From contig NW_025407832.1 in the NCBI RefSeq assembly GCF_003324165.1, forward strand, positions 490,634 through 554,633: a DNA stretch of 64,000 nt. Direction: 5' to 3'. The DNA comes from Naegleria lovaniensis. Its lineage: Eukaryota; Heterolobosea; Eutetramitea; Acrasida; Naegleriidae. Of the stretch, positions 54,877-64,000 are shown in pieces (the stretch's first letter is position 1; every line of letters starts with the position of its first letter). A model generated the notes under the pieces. It did not search any database. It saw only the letters and a program-made list of their open reading frames with translations, and was not told where the DNA came from. The translations under genes were made by a program, and so were the position numbers.

Positions 54877-57800
54877 ATGTTGAAGAAAGTCAAGACCAAG
54901 ATTGGAAAAACCAAACAACAATCAGCCATTCAAAATGTCGCTACCAAGCGTCTGATGAAGGACTGGAAGGAGATCATTGAAAACCCTTTGAAGGGTATCA
55001 AGTAAGTATTATTTTGATTCCAATTCGTTCAGTTTTCTAACAAATTCAACTCGTGATGATTGACCTCTCTCTATGACGACGATGATGATGCATGTGCATG
55101 AACTTATTCAGTGCTTGCCCAGTGAGCGAAAAGAACCTCTTTACCTGGCATTGCAATCTCAAAGGTTACGGAGCCTATGAGGGAGGTATTTTCCACATCA
55201 TCATGAACTTCCCTCAAGAGTATCCTCAAAAGCCACCAACCATCACCTTGTGTACCAGAATTGAACATCCAAATGTGTTTGGTAACACTGTGTGCTTGGA
55301 CATGTTGCAGGAAAACTCTGGAGAGAAGTACAGCGGATGGTCCACTGCCTACACTGTTCAGTCCATTCTGGTCCAATTGCAAGCGTTCTTGTTCGAAGCT
55401 GATGTCTCTCGTGTGTTGGCCAATATTCAGGATCCAAAAACTTATGAGCAAAAGAAGAAGGAATGGCACAGTGCTGTCAAATGGAGTGTTGAACAATCGA
55501 GAAATTATTGTGATCGATCCATTACTCCACATCACTTGCCACCTCATAAGCCATACCCTAACTTCCCTGAGGACGCTGAAGAAACTAAACACTTGTTTGT
55601 TGAGAATAAGGAGCAATCTGTCAAGTCAAGTGAAGAGATTGAAGCTATTGCTGCAAAGAGTGAACTTGTTTGTTTCTTTACCAGAGAAACCTATGAGGAA
55701 GATGCTCTTGGTTATGGTATCTCATATTCAAAGAATTTGAGAACTGGTCAAATCAAATCTATTCAAACTCCTTTGGATTTGATTTCATTGAGAGCTTTCA
55801 TGAATCATGGATTGAGAACCTCTTCTTACAATGAAAAGTTCACACACTGGATTCCAATTTATATTGATGAAAAGCATGGCCAAAAGGCAATGTATCTTGC
55901 AGAACGTGCCATTTCAATTATTTGTTCTGGTTCTGCAAAGAACTTCAAACCAGAAATGGTTTTAGAAGTTTTGCCAAAACTCATGGCAACCATGACCGTT
56001 GAAGTCATGTCTAATAGAAAGCATGCCAGTATCAAAGCTTTAAGAGGATATTGCCATTTCTTTAGATTGTTGCTTGAATTCATCAAGAAGTATCCACAAT
56101 TATTGGAAAAGATCAATGCTTCTGTCAAGAACTTTATTGAGGATGAACAAGCTAGACACAAGGATGTTTGTCCAAATTTGGGTGAATTCTTGGCTTTGGT
56201 TCCAGTGAGTGATTACTCTTGGAAGGACGTTAGAGATGCCTATATTCAAGAATCATTCACAAGAAACGTCTTTTGGTTGTTAAACAAGTATGAAGAATTA
56301 GAAATGGATTCCAGTGATGAATTCACTGATGATGACAGACTCAAGTACTCTTTTGAAACGACCAAAGTAAGCCAAAAGTTGTTAATGTTCAATGTATTCT
56401 TCATTGAACAGGTCAGCCATCCAAACAATGCCAAGACAAGAGAGGAAGTTGCTAAAGTTTTTGACGTTCACTTGGGAAGATGTCCACTCAAGTATGAGGA
56501 CATGTTCATTGATACCATTGAAAAGATCGGTAAGGTTGAGAACTATATCGACTTTTTCAAGCAAGTCCATGATGACAAGGTCTACAACAAGGAAGATATT
56601 ATCAAGATTTTAAAGGAGTCTATCAAAAAGTCAAAGGAAAAGAAATACCATGGTAGCTCGCTCGAAGTTATGACTCCAGAGGAATTTGCCAAACAATCCA
56701 AGCAAGTTGGTTTAGACGCTTTCCTTGTACGTGTTGGAAATGATATGGTTTTGGAAGGTAATGAAGATAACTGGAAAGAGAGATGTTCACAAAGATGGGG
56801 ACTTGTTGAATTGCCAGATTATCTTGCCAACACTGAAAATCCATGGAGAAAGTTGTACTTGCAAAACAATTTGCAAGATGTGATTTCAAATCTTAACGAT
56901 TCTGCTGATTTCGACTATTTCCACAAAACTCTTGACCACTCTGTAGAGATTCCTCGTTTGGAAATTCAAATGTTTAACCCAGAGAAGCTTAAGAGCAAGT
57001 ATTACTTCTTGACTTGTGTCCTCACCAAGCTTAAAAATTTGGACACATTGATCATTTCTCGTGGCGAGGATGGACTTGGTATTAAGGGATTCCGTGCTTT
57101 GATCAAAGGTCTTTCAAACAATCCAGGTCAATTACAAAACCTTATCCTCGATAGTTGTGATATTACCTCTCAGTCCATTCAAGAATTGACCAAAGGAAGA
57201 CTTGTTTCTTCTAACTTGAGAAGAATTGCATTGAACGGTAACTCTCTTGGTAACGATGGAGCTGAATATTTGGCACAATTTTTGAGAAGACATGAAAATC
57301 TTCCACACTTGACAGAGCTTGACTTGTCACGTTGCAACATTGGAGACAGTGGAGCAAAGGCCATTGCTGAAGCGCTGTTGGTTAAGAAGGAACTCAAGTT
57401 GTTGACATTTATTGGCAATCCTGCAGCAGGTGGTTTGCAACAAATCTTCCAAAACCTCAGTTATTCTACTTCTATTGAGGCAGTTGATTGCAGTAAGTCC
57501 ACTGGTGAATTGTCCACAGGTGACTCAAGTATTGGTAAATTGCTTGACTTGAGCCAATCGATTAAGAAGTTGAATTTATGGAAGACTATTGGTGTTTCTA
57601 ATCTTTCTCAAACTGTATTCACCAAGTTAGGAAAGTCAAACTTGAAGGAAATTGATATGGCCGAGACAAACTTTAAGAATGTGAAATATCTTGCTGCTTC
57701 ACTCAAGGATAACCAACATCTTGAAGATATCAATTTAATGTCCAACGGCATTACATGCACCGATCTTTTCAGCTTCTATGAAGAATTACTTGCCTTGCAT

Positions 57801-59048
57801 CAAAAGCAAACAGCTGGTCATAAGAAGGCAACTCCTCAAAAGGACTCCTCCAATGAAGATCAAGCTAATCAACCTCCTCCACAATTGATCAACCTCAAGA
57901 GAATCATTTTGTCAGGAAATCGATTTGACAGCTATCCAGCCAATAAGAACAAGTTCCCAAGAGTTATTGGTGAAATCTTAAAGATGTCTCATCGTTTGGT
58001 GTACTTGGATCTCTCCAAATGTAATATTAATCGTGAACACATGGAGGGCATTGGAGAAGCGTTAACTAGCAAGTTTGCATTGCCACTAAAGACCTTGTTG
58101 TTGAGAAATAACAATATTGGAAAGTATGGATTGAAGCCATTGATTGCTGCTTTGCAAACAAACACCACTTTGGAGCATTTCGATATTTCAGGAAACGACA
58201 TTGGTGTCATTGGAGCTGATTTCTTGTCTCAAATCATGAAAGAGAATAAGGGTATTAAGACTTTGAACTTGTTCTCATGCTTTATTCAAATTGAAGGTGC
58301 TCAATTGTTGAGCGAAGCTCTTCAACACAATTCTACATTGACTAATCTTGACTTGGGTTTGAATAGAATTAAGGTTAGAGGTGCTATGGCAATTGTTAAA
58401 TTGTTGCAAGTGAATACCACATTGAAGCGAGTTGGTTTGAAGCATAACCATATCAATGATAAAGCAGGTTTGGCCATTGCAACTGCCATCACTCAAGATA
58501 ATCCAAGATCTGCTGTGACTTACCTCGCACTTGCTGGCAACTATTTGTCCACACCAAAGAGATCTGATATTTCTCTCTTGTTGAACTCGTGCAAAGACAG
58601 AAATATTGAATTCGATCTTGCCAAGCTTGTTGACGTCAAGGATCCAGAAAAACAAGATCGAAGTGTTTACATTACACCTCTCCCCGGTACTGTCACAAGC
58701 CAACAAATCAAGAGACTCTTCTATCAAAATAGATGTGGTGTGATTTTGAATGTCTCTATCCTCAAGCACAAGGTTGCTGAAAATTATCAATCTCAAAAGT
58801 ATGCATTTGTTGAATTTGCTCACCCTGATTCCGTTCAATTGGCCATGAGATTGCAACATCAAGGAAAGAATGTGATTAATAACGTGAAGGTTAGAATTGC
58901 AAAGGCTGGTATTCAACAAAAGGAAGAAGAATCATTCAAAAAGAAGGCACCCAATGCTCCAAGACCAACCCCTGTTAGAGGTCGTGGCGGTTTCAGAGGC
59001 GGTTTCAGAGGTGGTCGCGGAAGAGGTGGAAGACAGCCAAGAAGATAA
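54877..59048 (+). CDS. E2 ubiquitin-conjugating core fused to LRR, RRM and RGG domains
   Basis: Two exons, 54877-55001 and 55112-59048 (1353 aa). Residues about 20-155 form a UBC fold: KRLMKDWKEIIENPLKGI, GGIFHIIMNFPQEYPQKPP, and H94-P95-N96 ahead of Cys103 in NTVCLDML. The HPN motif and active cysteine are intact, so E2 activity is plausible. A long helical region (about 170-640) contains PNLGEFLALVPVSDYSW. About a dozen ribonuclease-inhibitor-type LRRs follow (about 640-1190; ALNGNSLGNDGAEYL, LLLRNNNIGKYGL). Next is an RRM (about 1225-1310) with RNP2 VYITPL and RNP1 KYAFVEF, then an RGG tail (RGRGGFRGGFRGGRGRGG). The RRM and RGG suggest RNA binding, the LRRs target binding. I know of no such four-part protein. 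The single open frame argues against an artificial join. Confidence 0.85.
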
Positions 59049-59086
59049 TTCAAATGAATGCTTGCAGCCAAGAAGATAATTCAAAT
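59034..59086 (+). repeat. 22-nt direct repeat across the stop codon of the E2 fusion gene
   Basis: cagccaagaagataattcaa with two more bases (22 nt) occurs at 59034-59055 and again at 59065-59086. The first copy contains the last codons and the stop of the E2 fusion gene; the second lies just downstream in the 3' UTR and so carries a silent copy of the same ending. Confidence 0.9.
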
Positions 59087-59153
59087 AAAAAGTAATATTT
59101 GCATTAAGGAGAGTTAAAAAAAATTCTTTTTAAATAATCTATTCGCTATCCAT

Positions 59154-62100
59154 TTAATTATTGACATCCACAACACCTCCTTCCATCAAAGCATTTTCAA
59201 TCAAGATAAACGATGCTTCCAAATCGTCTTGTTTTTGCAAGAGCAGCACACTCTCATCATCCAATCGATAGCTCTGGTTAAATAATCGAATAAATCGAAT
59301 TCCTTTTACCACAATATCAAAGATGAGATGTTTGTGTGACTTGTAATTCTTATTTTTCAATCGATCCACCATGGATTTGAGGTCACAAAATAGTGAAATG
59401 ATAAATGTGGCATGAATTATAAACTTTTTGGAATCCAAGTCCATATTGGTTGTACTCAAATTCACAATATACTCAAATAAAGTTGAAGTGACATAATCGT
59501 CTTGTTTCACTGATTTGAGCATTCCAATTGCTTTCAAACAGAATAATCTCAACACAGTCATTGATTTTCCTTCCTCAGTGATGATATTGAGACAACACTT
59601 GATCACTCTCTCATCATTGAAACTTGCCACATAACCCAATGCTTCAGCACACAATGCTCGCACCACTTCTGGAGATTCACGATTTTCCAATCGCTCCATC
59701 AAATGTTTCACAATCAACTTGGATTCTGAACCTCGTTCACATTTTCTTCCAAGATATCTCACAGAAACTTCAACAACTCCAATATCCGTATGTTTCAATA
59801 ATTCAACATACATGTTGAGTACTTTTTGATTGTTGGGATTGGTAATTTTCTCGAGAGCAGTCGTACATGCGACAATGACTTCTTCCTGATCCGTGTGAAG
59901 TCTCTTACATAATTCATCAATGACACGTTCATCTCCTTTTTTAGCGAGATGAGCCAGTGCCAATGCAGATTGTTCCCTAAAGACATAATTGGATTGTTTG
60001 TTTGATAATTGTTTCAATAATTCGTGAATAATTTCAGAATCTTCTTTTGGAGATGAAAATCCAAGTGCACAAATAATTCGATCTTTTGGTTTCACAGTAT
60101 AGAGCATGTCTACCAAAGATCGAACAAGTCCATAATTCTTTCTCTGACTAATTGGACCCAATGCCATTGCCACTCGATACGAAATGGATTTTCTTTCATT
60201 GAGTAACATTTCTAATAATCGATCTTGAATGACTGGAAGTAAATCTGGAATGACGACTGACGAGATGGCTTCATTGACAATTAAATCATCAAAACTATTT
60301 TCTTTGAGACAATCCAATAGCGTGTCAATAATTTCCATGTCACCCTTTTCAGCTAATTTACCTAAACAGAGACATGCTTCTTGACACTTGTTAGCAACCT
60401 TTGTGAGAGCTGAAATGACTTGTTTGTCACCCGTATTGGCAATCATTCCTAATCCAATCGATGCAATTCGTCTAAAGTTGTAATCTTCTAACATGGGAAT
60501 TAATGCATTGATAATGTTCGAGTCACCTTTTTCACCAACTCGACACACACTATCGACACACGCTTCAATGAGAGAAATGTTCGATCTTTCACGTGGAGTA
60601 TTGTGAATAATATTTAACAACATGTTCACAACCATGGAATCTCCCTTATCTGAAATCTTTCCAATACACAAACAAATTCTTCTCTTCACTTGAATGTCAC
60701 TAATATTTGAAAGTTTTTCAAGTAAAATTTTCACATATTTCTGTTCACCTTTAGGAATGACGAGTGAGAGAGCTTGTAATGTATTTTCATTGTCATGAAT
60801 ATGATTCAATAAACCATCACCAATTTTGTCAAAAAGTTCATTAAACATGAAGGATCGACAAAGAGCCATTTTTCGTAAATCTTCAGATTCGTGAATGAGA
60901 CCCTTGACAATGATGGAAACTCGTTCATCGTTTCGTAATGGTTTCATAATCTTGGTATATTCACCATGCTCGGACTTGGGTCGTTCCATAATCATGTTAT
61001 AAATAATGCTATCGACGAGACCAATGTTGTGTTTGAAGAGTTTGTTCATGAGGAATTTGATAAACTCTTCAAAATCAGATCGACTCATCTCTGCAGCACA
61101 AAATAGGAATGTTTCTCTGTTTTTTTTGTTTGTTTGTTTTTTGATATCATTATTTGTTTGTTTTTTGATTGATTGTCAATGAGTTGTTCATTGATTGTCA
61201 ATGAGTTGTTCATGGATTGTCAATGAGTTGTTCATTGATGTCATCGTGTTGTTCATGGATTGTCAATGAGTTGTTGTTGTTGTTTCATTTTGTTTTTTAA
61301 TGTCATCATGTTGTTCATGGATTGTCAATGAGTTGTTGTTGTTTCAATGATCACATGTTGTGTGTTGTTGTTTCAAAGATCACATGTAAATATGAAAAAA
61401 AAAACTTACTTGTAAAAAGGATCTACAACCAATTGTCGAATTCTTTCCTTGAAATATTCCAATTTGTTTTTAGCGAATGGTCCTGTCGATCGAATTCTAA
61501 AATCACTCACATGGGTCGCATCTGCCCAATGACTCGCCACTAAATATTCCTGAAATGAAGTGTGACTGAATCGATACTTTCCGTCACCAGTTGAAACAAT
61601 GAGAGGGAATTTACCAGAATCAATTCGTTTCTTTAAAGCTTCCCATTGCTTTTGAAATTCTGGATTGGCAACAGCGTTGAAAATCCAATCGTCTCCTTTG
61701 GATGCAAAATCTCCCTCCGCTAAACTCATAAACGCAAGTTTCTTGTCATCGTTGGGACCCGTACAGAGATTTCGAGCCAATTCCAGTGAGTGTGTGAAAT
61801 CTTCAGTGCTGAATGTGAGTCTTCGTAATTTGTGAAGAAAAATTGAAACCTTTCTTAAAAATTCAATGAGTGTCTTTTGCATTTTGGGAACTCGTTGTTG
61901 ATCTCCAACGAGTTTGCTGTAGTGAAGTTTTGTAATGGTATCGAGAGCATTGTAATAAATCTTGGATCGAACTTCTGGAAGCGATCCCTTGATTTTGAAT
62001 TCCTCAATGATGAGTGAAAGAAGAATTGGAGTTTTTGCCAATTCTCTGTATTTTCCCTTGATGGAAGAAAGGAAAGCTTCATTGTTGACATTTCGTTTTT

Positions 62101-64000
62101 GTGCAATTCGTTTTTGAATATCAAAGGTCAAATTTTGAATACTCGCTGCTGTGAAGGATGAAAAGAATTTTCTCGTTTTCACATCTGCTTCAATACCTCC
62201 CAATCTACTGGATAGAATTAAACCATTGGAATCTGGAACTTCTTCTTGTGGTGGGAAAAATTCCATCAAACTTTGAAGGAATCGCTTCTTTTGTTGAGGA
62301 GAAGCAATTTCATCCACTCCGTCAAAAATAAAAAGCACTCGCTGTTCCTTAATTGCTGTCAACAAGAAATGTTCCAAAGTATCCAAATATCTCACAGTAT
62401 TGCCACTATTTCCAATACTACCTCCAGCACTTGCTCGAATGCATTTGATAAAGAATTCGGCCTCGTTGGTTAAACTTGCAAAAAGACCAGCCGGAACAAG
62501 GAGTGGAATGAGAACCTTCTCTCCCGATGTCTCTCGTTGTTGCATTCTATTTTTCACAAGGCGTGACATGACCATTTTTAACATACACGTCTTACCACAG
62601 GAAGCGTTACTGAGTAGCATAAATCGAAGGCAATTGGAAGGAAGCGAAGTGATAAATTCATCTCCATTCTCATGCAATAGATTTTGTTTAGCATTAAAGT
62701 TTTCAACATCGGATTGTTTTTCTTTCTCCTCGTTTTGAATGGCATGTCCTTCACTAAACATTTCAATTAAATGAATTCTTCGATGATTTTCATATTCCTT
62801 CTCGTCACTAAAGCTCGTGGCACTTGTCATGGTGACATTTGAGAGAGTATTGGCACCAACTCCAATAAATTCATCAATCCAATCTTTTCCATGTTGTAAA
62901 AGGTGAAGAGAAACGCAATGGTCATCCACAGAAAGTGTCTCCTGACTAATTGGATCCACAAATAATTTCTCATTCTGTAAAATCATATTCAAATATTGTC
63001 TCTCTGCATGCGCATAGGATTGAGGATCCATGGGTTTGTTATATTTTTCAATATTCCAATCATATTCTCCCAAAACTAGACAATTTTGAATGAGATCTAA
63101 AACATCCAAATTGAATGGAAATCCAGCTCTTCGAACCAAGTTGTTGTAGCTGAGTACAGTGACAATACCTGTTTTGTCATCATCGTTACTATAGACATCA
63201 AACTCTTGATTGGCTGTAATCATCTTTTTGAAACCTCTTTCAGCATTCTTTGGAATTTTGTTAAAATCCAATGCATGTTTTTGATAGGCCTCTCTGAAAT
63301 CCACCCACAATACTTCTTTTTGATTTGCCCATCCATTTGCTCTCCAGAATTCTCTTGCTCTATCTAACTCGATGGCTTTGAGTGGATCTTTAATTTTTAA
63401 CAATCTTGCTCGTTCTAATTGATCCAATAATTTGGCCAATTCTTTCACATCATTGTCTTGGAAATTGTCAGTATTCTTTGGAATATTGACTGGTGTTTCT
63501 TGTTGTTGAAATGAGCTATCAATAGACTCTTGTTTGTCAATCAATTCAATAATATCTTTCGCTTCTGGACGATCAACAGGATCAATTTTGAGACATCTCT
63601 CAATAATTTGCACAAGAACTTCATCGTGATCCTTCAATCTTTCACGAATATAATCTGGATTGTTTCTAATTTCAAGAATGAGATCTGGAATTTCTGCCTG
63701 TGTGTACAAACAAATTAATTGGAAAAGCAAAACTCCCAATGACCAAATATCGACCGACTCATCATACACTCTACTGTCAAGCATTTCAGGAGCAATGTAT
63801 TTCATGGTTCCCATAATTGTGGTCATGAGTTTTTTATCCTTTCGTGTGAAACCAAAGTCACAAACTTTGATAAATTGTTTGTTCTTGGCTAACAAGATAT
63901 TATCAGGTTTGATATCTCTGTGAACAATCGATTGACTGTGCATGTAATTCATGCATTGACAAATTTGTCTGGTCCATCGTTTAACAAGTTCTGTTTCAAA
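59154..64000 (-). CDS. Protein kinase-NACHT-HEAT repeat protein, NLR/STAND-like (5' partial)
   Basis: The gene enters from the right edge; exons 64000-61410 and 61116-59154 give 1517 residues. The kinase C-lobe comes first: SIVHRDIKPDN, VCDFGFTRKDKK and GTMKYIAPEML, with catalytic residues intact. A 250-residue linker follows. The NACHT NTPase shows FMLLSNASCGKTCMLK (Walker A, first Gly replaced by Ser), VLFIFDGVDE (Walker B) and NGLILSSR. The family's distal FSHTSFQEYLVASHW block follows. Joining the exons across a 293-bp intron (donor gtaagt, acceptor acag) gives VVDPFYKETFLFCAAEMSRS, extending the usual post-NACHT helices. About fifteen HEAT-like repeats then run to the end (AKKGDERVIDEL, AEKGDMEIIDTL). 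STAND proteins use the repeats to sense a ligand, then oligomerise through the NTPase. I infer a kinase output. Confidence 0.85.
61165..61350. repeat. Minisatellite inside the NACHT-HEAT intron
   Basis: Six or seven imperfect copies of a unit of about 21-22 bp, built on attgtcaatgagttgttcat, fill much of the 293-bp intron. Some copies are stretched by gttgtt runs. The intron is the longest reliable one in the window, and the repeats account for its extra length. Confidence 0.85.

Noticed and set aside
59154-61088. Separate HEAT-repeat gene starting at the ATG at 61088
   Set aside because: The frame continues upstream of that ATG to an acceptor at 61117 and joins the NACHT exon in phase, giving typical post-NACHT sequence. 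I treat it as the 3' part of the kinase-NACHT gene.
1-64000. tRNA genes, rRNA, transposons, viral relics, CRISPR arrays
   Set aside because: I looked for box A/B-like pairs, terminal repeats, transposase or polymerase motifs and regular spaced repeats and saw none that could be supported.

Overview
The window looks like nuclear DNA of a heterolobosean amoeboflagellate, most likely Naegleria or a close relative. The base composition is AT-rich and genes are packed about 35 to 800 bp apart on both strands. Introns are short GT-AG introns (about 48 to 293 bp) and A-runs precede most start codons. Proteins carry Asn, Gln, Ser and His runs. The gene content (midasin, kinesin-13, histone H2A, ciliary proteins, several F-box and Ras-like proteins) is plainly eukaryotic. 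I saw no tRNA, rRNA, mobile element, viral remnant or CRISPR array. The species call is inference; the eukaryotic nature is seen directly. Splice junctions were worked out by eye from consensus sites, frame and family resemblance, and every multi-exon model given here sums to whole codons.

Region by region. 0-5.7 kb: the 3' part of an LRRC49-like leucine-rich-repeat gene, a type II membrane glycosyltransferase-like gene, an F-box protein with a decayed Ras-like domain, and a zinc-ribbon protein. 5.9-7.3 kb: two tandem paralogous small basic proteins, then about 800 bp with two diverged copies of one segment. 7.3-15.9 kb: a membrane SDR, an ABCG half-transporter with an altered Walker B, a second F-box/pseudo-GTPase fusion, two small unknown genes, and a membrane RING protein. 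16-23.4 kb: an Eps15-like EH-domain scaffold with ten DDFG repeats, a SAM/kinesin-13, and a TBC Rab-GAP with two tiny 5' exons. 23.5-40.3 kb: one giant gene, midasin (5583 aa). 40.5-47.6 kb: an F-box/LRR protein, B9D1, an H2A with an SQEF tail, a FAM228-like protein, a three-exon gene for COP9 signalosome subunit 9, and an SRR1-like protein. 47.6-54.5 kb: an RCC1-repeat gene with a 9-nt micro-exon, a nitrilase-family amidohydrolase, an F-box protein and an amidase-signature enzyme.

The right end holds the two most unusual genes, convergent and 105 bp apart. One encodes a ubiquitin E2 core fused to a long helical region, ribonuclease-inhibitor-type LRRs, an RRM and an RGG tail (1353 aa). The other runs off the window: a protein kinase, a NACHT NTPase and about fifteen HEAT-like repeats. 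Its HEAT part looks like a separate gene until a 293-bp intron is recognised. It has the plan of an NLR/STAND immune-type switch with a kinase output and a HEAT sensor. Ubiquitin machinery recurs (E2 fusion, RING, four F-box proteins, CSN9), as do cilium and microtubule genes (LRRC49-like, kinesin-13, B9D1, FAM228-like). Whether these neighbours act together is unknown; eukaryotic proximity is weak evidence.
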